DNA of 41,300 bases. Source: Clostridia bacterium (GTDB lineage Bacteria > Bacillota > Clostridia > RGIG7378). The translations under genes and the position numbers were made by a program. The stretch's first letter is position 1. Each line of letters starts with the position of its first letter. The notes under the pieces are model-generated. The model had not been told where the DNA came from. It was given only the letters and a program-made list of their open reading frames with translations, and searched no databases. Location: contig JAFVXO010000105.1 of assembly GCA_017501105.1 (NCBI GenBank), positions 1-41,300 on the forward strand, in the 5' to 3' direction. This document shows positions 1 to 9,734 of this stretch, piece by piece.

Positions 1-2
1 AG

Positions 3-629
3 TTCTGCCAGGTCAGGAGAGCAGATATGGATGCAAATGCAGAGGCTATTTGCTGTGAGATCGAGGGCAAGCTGGGCTATCCCTGCTTTGTCAAGCCAGC
101 CAATGCAGGTTCCTCTGTAGGTATTTCCAAGGCCGAGAACAGGGAAGGATTGATTGATGCGCTGAACAATGCTTTGATTTACGACTCCAAGGCTATTGTG
201 GAGGAATTCGTCAAGGGTAGCGAGATCGAATGTGCCGTGCTGGGCAATGACAATCCCCAGGCCTCAGGCGTTGGAGAGGTTGTGCCCTGCAACGATTTTT
301 ACGACTATGATGCTAAATATAACAGGGGAGACGATTCAGTTATCTGCATTCCTGCCAATATGAATCCTGCCCTTGCTCAGCAGATCAGAGAATATGCCAT
401 TGAGGTGTACAAGGTCATGGACTGCAGCGGTCTGTCCAGGATTGACTTCTTCTGCGACAAATCCACAGGAAAAATTGTGTTCAATGAGCTCAACACTCTG
501 CCTGGATTTACTGTTATCAGCATGTATGCCAAGCTGTGGGCCCAGGAGGGTCTTGCTTTTGACGCACTGGTAGACAAACTCATTGACCTGGCATTTGACA
601 AATTCGCCTCCAAGCAGCGTAAGTATTGA
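3..629 (+). CDS. ddl: D-alanine--D-alanine ligase, C-terminal part (5' truncated by window edge)
   Basis: ATP-grasp enzyme that joins two D-alanines for the peptidoglycan stem peptide in the cytoplasm. The frame is open from base 3, so the gene begins upstream; about 209 residues remain of the roughly 350 usual for the family. Visible family landmarks are the ATP-binding FVKPANAGSSVGISKA block, the omega-loop FYDYDAKY typical of D-Ala:D-Ala rather than D-Ala:D-Lac ligases, the metal-binding RIDFF and FNELN motifs, and the closing LPGFTVISMYAKLW. The ATG at 27 is internal to the conserved fold and is not the start. The next gene begins 4 bases after the stop, suggesting co-transcription. Identity is very secure; only the N-terminus is unseen. 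Confidence 0.95.
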   Translation, partial: FCQVRRADMDANAEAICCEIEGKLGYPCFVKPANAGSSVGISKAENREGLIDALNNALIYDSKAIVEEFVKGSEIECAVLGNDNPQASGVGEVVPCNDFYDYDAKYNRGDDSVICIPANMNPALAQQIREYAIEVYKVMDCSGLSRIDFFCDKSTGKIVFNELNTLPGFTVISMYAKLWAQEGLAFDALVDKLIDLAFDKFASKQRKY

Positions 630-633
630 TACA

Positions 634-1233
634 ATGACCATTGAATCCCTGTTAACCTTTGATGGAATGGCATTTCATCTGCACATGCGGGGGGAGCAAC
701 TGGTTTTATGCTCCTCTGTAATGTTGCGTCAGGCCAAAGGGGACGAGAATGTGGCTGAAAAACTAGCCATAGACAGGATTAATGCCATTGCTGCAGATTC
801 TAGAGTACAGGCTGTGTCTGTGACTCCCGGGGGCATTATAGAGGTGATCCCCTCCGGTACATGGCACTATATGCTCACAGAACTTCTCTGTAGCGAAGAT
901 GCGGTGCGAGAACTTTTTGAGGGTGTTTCTCCCTGCTTGAATTTGTCCGGTGGTGACGGCATGGGCCTGCCGTTTATGATTCGCTATACCAGGGACAAAT
1001 TGCAGACCATGAGGGGTCAGGACCCCTCGGAGGCTGTTGCCGCAGCTATGGCCCGCATAGTTTCCATGAAGGTTCCTGCAGAGGGGGATAGGGCAACCCA
1101 AAGGTGCAGGATATATGGTGAGAGCCTGACCCAAGCGATATATAGAGAGTACTTGCATGGAGCTCAGCTGAGCCTCCCGCAAATCTACGCCCTGAATAAC
1201 ATTTTACAAATTCTGGAGGAAGTTTTTCCGTGA
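634..1233 (+). CDS. hypothetical protein, about 199 aa, between ddl and an ABC-F gene
   Basis: I do not recognise this protein. It is soluble, with no signal peptide or membrane segment, mixed alpha/beta in composition, with a Gly/Asp-rich stretch (NLSGGDGMGLPFMIRY, about residues 104-119) and several Arg-rich helices near the C-terminus. The start is taken at ATG 634, just after the ddl stop at 629; an in-frame ATG at 583 would overlap ddl by 47 bases. Neither start has a strong Shine-Dalgarno, so the choice is uncertain. The stop overlaps the GTG start of the next gene (GTGA), indicating translational coupling with the ABC-F protein. Function unknown. Confidence 0.75.
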   Translation: MTIESLLTFDGMAFHLHMRGEQLVLCSSVMLRQAKGDENVAEKLAIDRINAIAADSRVQAVSVTPGGIIEVIPSGTWHYMLTELLCSEDAVRELFEGVSPCLNLSGGDGMGLPFMIRYTRDKLQTMRGQDPSEAVAAAMARIVSMKVPAEGDRATQRCRIYGESLTQAIYREYLHGAQLSLPQIYALNNILQILEEVFP

Positions 1234-3122
1234 GCATATTGGTGGTCAATCAGGTCAGCAAGCATTACGACACCAAGCAAATACTCAACGACGTGTCATT
1301 TACCCTTGAGGCAGGTGACAGAATGGCCCTGATCGGTTCCAACGGATCGGGAAAATCCACATTGATCAAGATAATAACAGGCAAGGTACAGCCAGACTAT
1401 GGCAAAGCTACTCTGGGCAGAGGTCTTAAGGTGGGATATATGTCCCAGAATCTGGCGGATTTGTGCTTTGAGACAGATGAGGGAATCTGCAATGCCCTCT
1501 ACAGCGAAGAAACTGCAGCTATGGAGAGGCGCATAGCCGAGCTTGCGGATATGATGAAGGACACCACTGCTCCGGACTACAACGACATACTGAATAAGTA
1601 CGCCATTTTGGTGGACAAATACGAGAGGCTGGAGGGGTATATTTCCGAGGCCAAGATCCGCATGATCCTCATGGGTCTGGGACTGAGACCAGAGCTGATG
1701 GATGTGCCTGTAAACCTGCTCAGCGGCGGGGAAAAGATGAGGGTTGCCCTTGCCAGGGCACTGCTACAGGAGCCGGATCTGTTGATTCTGGACGAGCCCA
1801 CTAACCACCTGGATATTCGCGCCATGGAATGGCTGGAAAAATATCTGATGGACTTCCCAGGTGCAGTTCTGTTTGTCTCCCACGACAGGTATTTCCTTGA
1901 AAAAACAGCCACAGCTGTAGGTGAACTGGAGTACGCCCATCTGAAGTTTAAGAGATGCACATATTCAAACTACATAGCGTCCAAGCAGATGATAGCAGAG
2001 TATGCTGCCAAAGAGGGCGCCAGACTCAAGGAGGAGATACGCAGACAGGAGGAATTAGCAGTACGCCTTAAGGCTATGCGCAAAATTTCCTCTGCAAATA
2101 GCCGGCTCAAGGTGGCGGACAGGCTGAGAGAACAGTACAGGAAGGATGTTACCGAAACCCTGTTGGACAACAACATCAGAGGACATCAACGCCTGAAGAT
2201 TAACTTCGAGGACGCCAGGTTCCTCTCCAGAGAAATTGTCAAGGTAGAGCATCTGACCAAGGCCTACGGAGAGCGCAAAATACTGGATGATATCTCATTT
2301 GAGATTCTGGGAGGCCAAAGGATAGGCATTATAGGCCCAAATGGCTGTGGCAAGAGCACACTACTTAGAATATTGACCGGTCAGGACACCTCATATAGCG
2401 GCGTTGTTCGCATCGGAGATTGGGTAAACTACGGAGTGGTACGCCAGGAGGTATCCTTCGAAAACGAAGACATCTCTATATTGGATCTGTTTGAGAACAA
2501 GCATGGTATGACGGAAAAGGAAGCCCTGCTCTATGCGGGCAAGTTTATGTTCCGTGGCAACGAATGTACAAAACAGCTCAGGAGTCTCAGCGGAGGAGAG
2601 AGGGCGCGACTGTACCTCTCCGAGCTGCTGTTGGAACAGAAGGACTGCCTGATGTTTGACGAGCCTACCAACCATTTGGATATAGACGCTAGAGGTGCAT
2701 TGGAACAGGCCATTTCTCAATATACCGGCACGCTCATACTAATCACCCACGACAGAATGTTGCTGGAGGATACGGTGGACAGGATATTCGACCTGGAGGG
2801 AGGCCGCCTGCGCATCTTTGACGGATCATACACTGAATACCGCGAGCTGGTAGAGGAAGAGGAGGCCCAAGCCGAGGCGGAGCGCCTGCGCAGGGAGCAG
2901 TTGGAGCAGCAAAACAAGAAGCGTGCCAAGCAGGAGGCCAAGAAGAAAACTAAGCAGGTTATTAACTACGAGAAGGAAATTATGGCCTTGGAGGCACGGG
3001 CTGCCGAGCTTGAGGAGATGTTTGCCACGACCTCGGATCCGGAGCTTTACAGGGAATACAATCAGCTCCAGGAGGATATTGGTCATCTCTATGACCAGTG
3101 GGAACAATCCTCTCACGTTTGA
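1230..3122 (+). CDS. ABC-F family ATPase (ribosome-associated, Uup/EttA-like)
   Basis: Soluble duplicated ABC ATPase with no membrane segments. ABC domain 1 has Walker A GSNGSGKST (residues 36-44), signature LSGGEKMRVALARALL and Walker B LLILDEPTNHLD. Domain 2 has Walker A GPNGCGKST (about 369), signature LSGGERARLYLSELL and Walker B CLMFDEPTNHLD. The linker between the domains is long and basic/helical, as expected for ABC-F proteins that act at the ribosomal E site. A Glu/Lys/Arg-rich C-terminal coiled coil (about 545-630) resembles Uup-type extensions. Start is GTG 1230, preceded by GGAGGA and overlapping the upstream stop. It could be a housekeeping translation factor or an antibiotic-resistance member; the sequence alone does not decide. 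Confidence 0.93.
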   Translation: MSILVVNQVSKHYDTKQILNDVSFTLEAGDRMALIGSNGSGKSTLIKIITGKVQPDYGKATLGRGLKVGYMSQNLADLCFETDEGICNALYSEETAAMERRIAELADMMKDTTAPDYNDILNKYAILVDKYERLEGYISEAKIRMILMGLGLRPELMDVPVNLLSGGEKMRVALARALLQEPDLLILDEPTNHLDIRAMEWLEKYLMDFPGAVLFVSHDRYFLEKTATAVGELEYAHLKFKRCTYSNYIASKQMIAEYAAKEGARLKEEIRRQEELAVRLKAMRKISSANSRLKVADRLREQYRKDVTETLLDNNIRGHQRLKINFEDARFLSREIVKVEHLTKAYGERKILDDISFEILGGQRIGIIGPNGCGKSTLLRILTGQDTSYSGVVRIGDWVNYGVVRQEVSFENEDISILDLFENKHGMTEKEALLYAGKFMFRGNECTKQLRSLSGGERARLYLSELLLEQKDCLMFDEPTNHLDIDARGALEQAISQYTGTLILITHDRMLLEDTVDRIFDLEGGRLRIFDGSYTEYRELVEEEEAQAEAERLRREQLEQQNKKRAKQEAKKKTKQVINYEKEIMALEARAAELEEMFATTSDPELYREYNQLQEDIGHLYDQWEQSSHV

Positions 3123-3180
3123 GAATGCACACAAATTATGATATATTAATTGGTACATTTTACTGGTTTTGGAGGGATAA

Positions 3181-6100
3181 ATGGCAAAGGCTAAACCTAC
3201 CAGTGTTAAGAGGGAAAAGAACCTGCTGCTGGCAGTGGCTCTGTTCGTGGCAGCTGCAATACTATTTGCAGGTCTGACCACAGGCAAGCTGACAGGCAAG
3301 GTTCCCGCAGGAGCAGAATACAACACAGCATTTATCGCATGGACTTTGGTTTATGCGGTTTTGGCAGTTGGAGGATATACATTACTCAAGGGCAGGGATT
3401 TCTCCATAGATGACAACAAACTGTCATTCTACATGCCCATTGTTCTGGTGGTGGCATTTATTGCCCAGTGTGTAATAGGCGCCGCTTTCAGAGGGTACTA
3501 CTACGATATTGGTACCAATATGGCCTGGGCCATCCAATCCGGACAGGATCTGTTTAATATCTACAACAGCGCATCCTTTATCGACTACCCTCCGGGAATG
3601 ATGTATATCTGGGCACCTCTTGCATGGCTCAACAACCTGTTGGGAGGCGGCAATGACGCCATGGTGCTCCTGGTTAAAATCCCCGGCATTATTGCAAATA
3701 TGGGACTGGCCTGGCTTGCATACAAGTGGACCAGCGATATCAAGGGTCGCACCTATGGATTCTTCGCACTGTGCGTTGTAGCCCTTAATCCCTTGCTCAT
3801 TCTGGATACGTGCCTTTGGGGACAGACGGACTCAGTTCTTATGCTGTTTGTCATGTTGGCAGTGTACTTTATGGATAAGGACAAGTTCCCCCTGACCACA
3901 GTATTCCTGGCTCTGGCTATTATGACTAAGCCTCAGGCTATATTTACATTCCCCCTGTTGGCATTCGAGCTTGTTCGCAGAGTAGTGGTTTGCGATGCAG
4001 ATAAGAGATGGCGCAGAATTGGAGACATAGGCATATGCGTATTAATCGGAGCAGCTGTTTGCTTTGGACTTTGTCTGCCTTTTTCCATCAAGAACGGTGG
4101 TATCAAGTGGATATTTGAACTATTCCTCAACACTGCAGGAGAGTACAATTATGCATCTCTTAATGCCTGCAATTTCTGGTCCATGCTGGGCTTTAATACA
4201 GCAGGCGGTGCCGACACATGGATGCTGTTTTCATTCAATACATGGGGCAAGATTTTTATAGGCCTTGTTACACTGGCAGTGCTGGCATACAACATTATGA
4301 CCAAGAGCCGCCACAGGGTGTTGATTTCAGCTCTGGCCCTCAATTTTGGATATTTCATGTTTGCCACAGTTATGCATGAGAGATACATTTTCCCCGCAGC
4401 TATTGTGGCCATGTTTGCCGCACTGGTTATAAACCACAAGGCAGTATATGCATTTGCAGGGGCAATTTGGGCAACTGCTATTGCCAACATCAACGACATG
4501 CTGTATCTGCAGCAGGTAAACAACTGGCCCTATCCTCAGACATCTCAGGAGCAGTCATTTGTTGTGATTGTTTCTGTGTTTAATATGCTGATATTTGTTG
4601 CTCTGACGGTGTTCGTTGTCAAAAAATGTATGAACGACGTATACCTCGACACCGGTGTAACAGTAACCCGGGCAGACTATGGAACAAAACAGCCTGTAGT
4701 TCCCACAACTCCTGCTGAGCCCAAGGCCAGCGGCACGCCGTTCCACAAGTACGTAAAGGTTCAGTGGACAACCAAGGATTGGATTCTCATGTCCGTGCTG
4801 ACAGTCGTATATGCTGTTGTGGCACTGTTCTACCTTGGTACTACAGAGTGCCCCGAGACATCCTGGACACCCAATGCGGTGGGAGAGACCATAACCATCA
4901 AGCTGGAGGAGCCTACAGTAATTGATAGGTTCTATATGTTCGAGGGCGTGCGCCAGAGGGCATATGACGACTATATTTACAAAGTGTCCTATGTGGACAG
5001 CTCCGGAGAATTGGTGACGGCCGAAACAATTCACGGCGACTATTCCACCTATTGCGATTGGAAGAACTACAGTCTGGGGGAGATAACTACCGACACCATT
5101 GTGGTTGAGGTTAGGGCTCTGGGAGCACCTATCAACGAGATATGCCTCACTGCTCCTGGATCCAGAGATGCTATAGCTATCCAGTCTGTAACATACACGT
5201 CTGCAGACAAGTCAACAAGCTATGCAGTTACTGAGATTAGCGATGAGCAGGGCACACTGGACTACTCCAGCACCATCCTGACAGGCATGATTTTCGACGA
5301 GATCTACCATGCCCGTACAGCCTATGAGCATTTGCACGGCATTTCTCAGTACGAGACAACACACCCGCCGTTGGGCAAGCTAATTATCTCACTGGGTATC
5401 CTCATCTTTGGTATGAATACCTTTGGCTGGAGAATAATGGGTACACTGTTCGGCATCGCTATGGTTCCTCTGATGTATGCCTTTGGCAAGAAGGTATTCA
5501 AGAGGACAGATCTGGCATTTATTACAGCCCTGCTGATGGCAGTTGACTTTATGCATTTCTCTCAGACGAGAATAGCCACCATAGACACCTACGTTGTATT
5601 CTTTATCATTTTGATGTTCTACTTCATGTACGACTGCTTTGTATACGGAGCAGTGGAGATGGGATACAAGAGATATGTGGCACATCTGGCAGTTTGCGGC
5701 ATTATGTTCGGCCTTGGCTGTGCAGCTAAATGGATTGGCATTTACGCCGGACTTGGATTGGCACTCCTGTTCTTTATCGGCAAGTACAAGGAGGTGGACA
5801 GCTACTCCCGCAGCATCAAGGGATTTATGAACAAGTACTTCTGGCGAATTATTCTGCTGTGCTGCCTGTTCTTTGTGGTAATACCTCTGACTATCTATAT
5901 GCTGAGCTATATTCCGGTTCAGGCTGCAGAGGGACATGCCAAGGGACTAAAGGCTTGGTGGGATTCACAGACCTTGATGTTCAACTACCATTCCGGACTG
6001 GAGGCAACACACCCCTTCGCTTCCGATTGGTGGCAGTGGCCTCTGGATGTTGTGCCCGTACTGTTCTACAGGGGCTCGGATATGCTGGGCAACCTGTCGG

Positions 6101-6489
6101 GCAGCGCCTCCACAATGGGCAATCCCTTCATATGGTGGATGACAGTTCCGGCTATAATTTTTGCCACCGTAATTGCCTGCTACAAGAAGGACAGGCGTAT
6201 GGTTCCCGTATTGGCGGCTTACTGGTCTCAGTATCTGCCTTGGATACTGGTATCTCGTCTGGTGTTTATATATCACTATTTTTCTTGTGTTCCTTTTGCT
6301 ATAATTGCCATCGTATATGTGATGGAATATTTCATTGAGACATATCCCAAGGCCAAAAGGTATTGTTACATTTATGCAGCAGCCTGCGGAGTTTTGTTCG
6401 TACTGTTCTGGCCAGTATTATCGGGATATCCTGTAGAGCGGACCTACGTGACCAACGTGCTTAAGTGGTTTGGCTCATGGCCGTTCTAG
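3181..6489 (+). CDS. giant two-module GT-C glycosyltransferase with PMT (GT39-like) C-terminal half
   Basis: Polytopic membrane protein of 1102 residues, about twice the size of one GT-C enzyme. The N-terminal half (1-500) has many membrane helices and a DYPPGMMYIW motif typical of polyprenyl-linked mannosyl/glucosyl transferases. The C-terminal half (about 690-1102) begins with FDEIYHA (705-711), holding the PMT-type acidic pair, then THPPLGK (727-733), the PMT signature. Between them, residues about 560-690 form a beta-rich, non-membrane insert that looks like a discoidin (F5/8 C)-like domain. A GGAGGG Shine-Dalgarno precedes ATG 3181. Likely role: transfer of sugar from a lipid carrier to a protein or wall polymer outside the membrane. 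Substrate unknown. Confidence 0.85.
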   Translation: MAKAKPTSVKREKNLLLAVALFVAAAILFAGLTTGKLTGKVPAGAEYNTAFIAWTLVYAVLAVGGYTLLKGRDFSIDDNKLSFYMPIVLVVAFIAQCVIGAAFRGYYYDIGTNMAWAIQSGQDLFNIYNSASFIDYPPGMMYIWAPLAWLNNLLGGGNDAMVLLVKIPGIIANMGLAWLAYKWTSDIKGRTYGFFALCVVALNPLLILDTCLWGQTDSVLMLFVMLAVYFMDKDKFPLTTVFLALAIMTKPQAIFTFPLLAFELVRRVVVCDADKRWRRIGDIGICVLIGAAVCFGLCLPFSIKNGGIKWIFELFLNTAGEYNYASLNACNFWSMLGFNTAGGADTWMLFSFNTWGKIFIGLVTLAVLAYNIMTKSRHRVLISALALNFGYFMFATVMHERYIFPAAIVAMFAALVINHKAVYAFAGAIWATAIANINDMLYLQQVNNWPYPQTSQEQSFVVIVSVFNMLIFVALTVFVVKKCMNDVYLDTGVTVTRADYGTKQPVVPTTPAEPKASGTPFHKYVKVQWTTKDWILMSVLTVVYAVVALFYLGTTECPETSWTPNAVGETITIKLEEPTVIDRFYMFEGVRQRAYDDYIYKVSYVDSSGELVTAETIHGDYSTYCDWKNYSLGEITTDTIVVEVRALGAPINEICLTAPGSRDAIAIQSVTYTSADKSTSYAVTEISDEQGTLDYSSTILTGMIFDEIYHARTAYEHLHGISQYETTHPPLGKLIISLGILIFGMNTFGWRIMGTLFGIAMVPLMYAFGKKVFKRTDLAFITALLMAVDFMHFSQTRIATIDTYVVFFIILMFYFMYDCFVYGAVEMGYKRYVAHLAVCGIMFGLGCAAKWIGIYAGLGLALLFFIGKYKEVDSYSRSIKGFMNKYFWRIILLCCLFFVVIPLTIYMLSYIPVQAAEGHAKGLKAWWDSQTLMFNYHSGLEATHPFASDWWQWPLDVVPVLFYRGSDMLGNLSGSASTMGNPFIWWMTVPAIIFATVIACYKKDRRMVPVLAAYWSQYLPWILVSRLVFIYHYFSCVPFAIIAIVYVMEYFIETYPKAKRYCYIYAAACGVLFVLFWPVLSGYPVERTYVTNVLKWFGSWPF

Positions 6490-6516
6490 ATTATGTGATT
6501 GTAATATGGAGGTAGT

Positions 6517-8373
6517 ATGAAAATTCTCACTAGTATAGTCAATCAGGTTTCTGACAACCTCAAGGAGCAAAGAGAAAAGGTGAGGCAGAAGAAGGAAGCT
6601 AAGCAGGTGGCAATGAGCTCTGCTTGGAGTAATCTGCAGCACAAAATTCATCTTCCCGGACAGTATGCTCCTGCGGTTAAGGTTAACGACTATAGAGAAT
6701 TGGTTGACAAGGCTGCTACAGACTTTGGCCATTCTCCTGCATTTTACCTTGCAGGGGAGGACGGTGACTTCAGCAGACAGGTCAGCTATATTCAGTTCAA
6801 GGAGCAGATATACGGATTGGGCACTGCCATGGCTGAGGCAGGCATGCTGGATGGCTTCGTTGGCATTCTCAGCGAGAACAGATATGAATGGTGTCTGTCC
6901 TACTTGACAATCGGCGCAGGAGGCGCGGTTATAGTACCTCTGGACAAGGAACTGGGTGTAGAGGATCTGCACAATCAGATTGTCGCAGGCGGTGTCAAAA
7001 CTCTGTTCTATTCCCGCCCTATGGCAGCTAAGGTTGCCGAGGTGGTGGCAGCTGGCGATACCCAACTGGAGTTCCTGATTAATATGGATATTGGTGTCAG
7101 CACAGAGGACGAGATTTCCATGTCTGAACTGATAATTAACGGTGTAGAGAAGTACCATAGGGGAGTGGATGTGTATGCCCAACGCAAGATTACTCCTGAC
7201 AAACTAGGTGTTTTGGTATTCACTTCCGGTACTACATCAAACTCCAAGGCAGTTATGCTTTCTCAGAAGAATATCTGCTCCAACATGTACTCAGTGCTTA
7301 ATTCGCTCCAGTGCGATGAGAGAGACACTATGCTGGTGATTCTGCCTCTCCATCATACCTACTGTTGTACCGCCGGATTCCTCACCATGATTAACAGAGG
7401 ATCAGGTATTGGCTTCTGCAAAAGCATCAAGGGCATGGCTAAGGCTCTCTTGGAATTTAAGCCAACCCTTACTATGATGGTGCCAGCTATTTTGGAGGCT
7501 CTGTATAGGAAGGTAGATTCGGCTATTTCCTCCACCCCCGAGCAGGCAGCCAGGGTAGACAAGGGCAAGGGCATTTGCAATGCTGCTCAGAAAATGGGCC
7601 TGGATATTCGCAAGGCAGTATTTAAGGATATCCACGCCAAGATGGGCGGCAGAATCAGACTGATTATCAGCGGTGCTGCAGCAATCAACCCTGCAGTGCT
7701 CAAGGCATTTGAGGAGTTTGGATTTACAATCAGACAGGGCTACGGTCTCACAGAGACATCCCCCATTGTTGCGGTTAACGAGGCCAGGGGAAATAAGTAC
7801 GAGTCCGTTGGCAAACCGCTTAAGGAGGTTGAGGTTGCGATCCTGGATCCCAACGAAAACGGCATTGGAGAAATTGGCGTTAAGGGAGATAACGTAATGC
7901 TTGGTTATTACAAGAACCCCGAGGCCACATCCAAGGTGTTCAGGGATGGTTGGTTCCTGACAGGAGACCTGGGATGGATGGACAAGGACGGCTACTTGTA
8001 TATTTCCGGCAGGAGCAAGAACGTTATTGTTACCAAGAACGGCAAAAACATCTATCCTGAGGAGTTAGAGACCAAGATACAGCGAATGGAATTTGTAAAT
8101 GAGGCAATGGTAACAGGTGAGCCGGATGACAATTCGGGAGACCTGGTGGTGACCGCGCAGATTTACCCCAACTACAAGGATTTGGCCGCAAATGGCTACA
8201 CTGACGAACAGCAGATTTACGATAAGCTCTGGGCAGAGATAAAGGCTCTCAATGAGACTCTCGCCTCCTACAAGAAGGTCCGTGCCCTGGTGGTTCGCAA
8301 GGAGGACTTTGAGCGTACCTCCACCAACAAGGTCAAGAGGTCAGCTAAGGCAAACCAGATTGTAAAGGAATAA
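6517..8373 (+). CDS. AMP-forming acyl-CoA synthetase (long-chain fatty acid--CoA ligase family)
   Basis: ANL-superfamily adenylating enzyme, 618 residues. Motif A3, the phosphate-binding loop, reads FTSGTTSNSKAVMLS (from about residue 234). YGLTETSP (about 409) is motif A5, TGDLGWMDKDGYLYISGRSK is A7/A8, and NGKNIYPEELE leads into the mobile C-terminal domain. The expected catalytic lysine lies in the TSTNKVKRS stretch near the end. The N-terminal about 45 residues are basic and amphipathic, which may aid membrane association. GGAGG precedes ATG 6517. It activates a fatty acid with ATP and CoA, probably for lipid metabolism; acyl specificity cannot be read from the sequence. It follows the PMT-like gene by 27 bases. 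Confidence 0.9.
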   Translation: MKILTSIVNQVSDNLKEQREKVRQKKEAKQVAMSSAWSNLQHKIHLPGQYAPAVKVNDYRELVDKAATDFGHSPAFYLAGEDGDFSRQVSYIQFKEQIYGLGTAMAEAGMLDGFVGILSENRYEWCLSYLTIGAGGAVIVPLDKELGVEDLHNQIVAGGVKTLFYSRPMAAKVAEVVAAGDTQLEFLINMDIGVSTEDEISMSELIINGVEKYHRGVDVYAQRKITPDKLGVLVFTSGTTSNSKAVMLSQKNICSNMYSVLNSLQCDERDTMLVILPLHHTYCCTAGFLTMINRGSGIGFCKSIKGMAKALLEFKPTLTMMVPAILEALYRKVDSAISSTPEQAARVDKGKGICNAAQKMGLDIRKAVFKDIHAKMGGRIRLIISGAAAINPAVLKAFEEFGFTIRQGYGLTETSPIVAVNEARGNKYESVGKPLKEVEVAILDPNENGIGEIGVKGDNVMLGYYKNPEATSKVFRDGWFLTGDLGWMDKDGYLYISGRSKNVIVTKNGKNIYPEELETKIQRMEFVNEAMVTGEPDDNSGDLVVTAQIYPNYKDLAANGYTDEQQIYDKLWAEIKALNETLASYKKVRALVVRKEDFERTSTNKVKRSAKANQIVKE

Positions 8374-8494
8374 CTGAGATATACCGATAACTCTGTTTTT
8401 TAGGGTTACTTGCAAATTTAACTTCCGCCCCTTTTGTGCCCTGAATTTTGTGAGGATGAGGTTGCTTTAAACTATAAGGAGAGAGTTTCTTCGA

Positions 8495-9721
8495 ATGAAA
8501 AAGATATATTTGATAGCGATGCCAATCATTGTTGGCCTATTTATAATGGGAGCGATTGCAGGCGTTGTTATACTCAAATCATATACGGCTCCGGATAATA
8601 TATCTACAGGTGATTTGGCTCATAATGGTATAGAGGATGAGACGGACGATGTTATTTTTGTCAGGCCTGAAGAAACTCCTACGCCCACTGCGCCATCCAC
8701 GCCTAATTCCACAGCTACACCGGATAATCCTGAGGAAACACCTGGCCCTACTGATCCACCAGAGAATCTGTCTCCAACCCTTACACCTAGCCCCGAGGAT
8801 TATTATAAGAATCCATATATTACTCAGGCAAATACCACCTGGGTATACGACAAGATATATAAGTCCGGCAAGGCTCAGCAAAGTACCAACTCCTACAACA
8901 TCTTAATTTTGGTTGCAGACTGGTCCTCCGGGTGCACTGATTCCATTATTGTTATTAATTTCAACCAAGATTCCGGCAGGATTACAACCTTGTCTATTCC
9001 GCGTGATTGTTATGTTAAACTTCCAAATGGCGAAAACGGCAAGATTAACGAAATCTATTGTGGGTATGGTGTATCTAAGCTTTGCGACTATATTAAGGGA
9101 TTCACGGGTATAGACATTAATTATTATGTTGTTATTACCGGGGATACAGTTAAGACCTTAATTGATGCTGTTGGTGGTATTGATTACAATGTCCCTGTAG
9201 ACATTCCTCCACTTGGACTACACAAAGGCATACAACATTTAGATGGATCTAAGGCAGTTGACCTTCTTAGATTTAGAAACTTCTATTATTACACAGATGA
9301 CGTTTCTGATGAACAGCTTGCTTGGTATAATGGCAGTGATATTAGCAGAGTTAAGACAGCTATCGGATTTATCCAGGCATTTGCTGAACAGAAGTTTGCC
9401 TTGGAGTATATACTGAATATTAATGGCTATATCAACATTGTTCTTGATGATGCAGAGACCAACATTAAGACTGATACTTTGTTGTCTATGTTTAACGTAA
9501 TGCTTGATCACTATGGTACGATAACAAGGGACGAAAACTTTAACTCATACTATCTTGGTGGTAAGTATGATGATACAAAATATTACAATAAGTACGGGAA
9601 AATGTGGGTATGGGAGGTTAATGACTGCATGGTTAATTACAACGTTAACAAGGCATATTATACAGAAGATATCTTCAATAAAATGTTTAAGACTAAGTAT
9701 CCCGGACTTGCATCATTTTAA
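8495..9721 (+). CDS. LytR-CpsA-Psr (LCP) family protein with Pro/Thr linker
   Basis: Extracellular, membrane-anchored enzyme family that transfers undecaprenyl-linked polymers to peptidoglycan. Residues 7-27 form one membrane anchor. Residues 57-100 are a Pro/Thr/Glu-rich spacer, and the LCP domain starts near 134 (NILILVADW) and includes SIPRD (167-171), KINEIYCGYG, LIDAVGGIDYNVP and LLRFRNF. The usual Arg-Ser-Asp of the first pyrophosphate-binding motif is Cys-Thr-Asp here (C147), losing one phosphate-contacting arginine. AAGGAGAGAG precedes ATG 8495, and an intrinsic terminator follows the stop. It lies just upstream of a capsule locus, so attachment of that polymer to the wall is a reasonable inference. 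Confidence 0.9.
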   Translation: MKKIYLIAMPIIVGLFIMGAIAGVVILKSYTAPDNISTGDLAHNGIEDETDDVIFVRPEETPTPTAPSTPNSTATPDNPEETPGPTDPPENLSPTLTPSPEDYYKNPYITQANTTWVYDKIYKSGKAQQSTNSYNILILVADWSSGCTDSIIVINFNQDSGRITTLSIPRDCYVKLPNGENGKINEIYCGYGVSKLCDYIKGFTGIDINYYVVITGDTVKTLIDAVGGIDYNVPVDIPPLGLHKGIQHLDGSKAVDLLRFRNFYYYTDDVSDEQLAWYNGSDISRVKTAIGFIQAFAEQKFALEYILNINGYINIVLDDAETNIKTDTLLSMFNVMLDHYGTITRDENFNSYYLGGKYDDTKYYNKYGKMWVWEVNDCMVNYNVNKAYYTEDIFNKMFKTKYPGLASF

Positions 9722-9734
9722 CAGACTTCATTAA

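Noticed and set aside
3-629. VanA-type D-Ala-D-Lac ligase (vancomycin resistance)
   Set aside because: The omega-loop reads FYDYDAKY, as in ordinary Ddl enzymes, and no van neighbours are present.
336-1249. Minus-strand and alternative-frame open frames over ddl and the following genes
   Set aside because: They lie antisense to or inside well-supported genes, have no ribosome binding sites and show no recognisable domains; they are shadows of the real frames.
8448-8478. Promoter-like TTGTGA and TATAAG before the LCP gene
   Set aside because: Spacing is 19 bases and the -10 overlaps the Shine-Dalgarno, which would leave almost no 5' leader.
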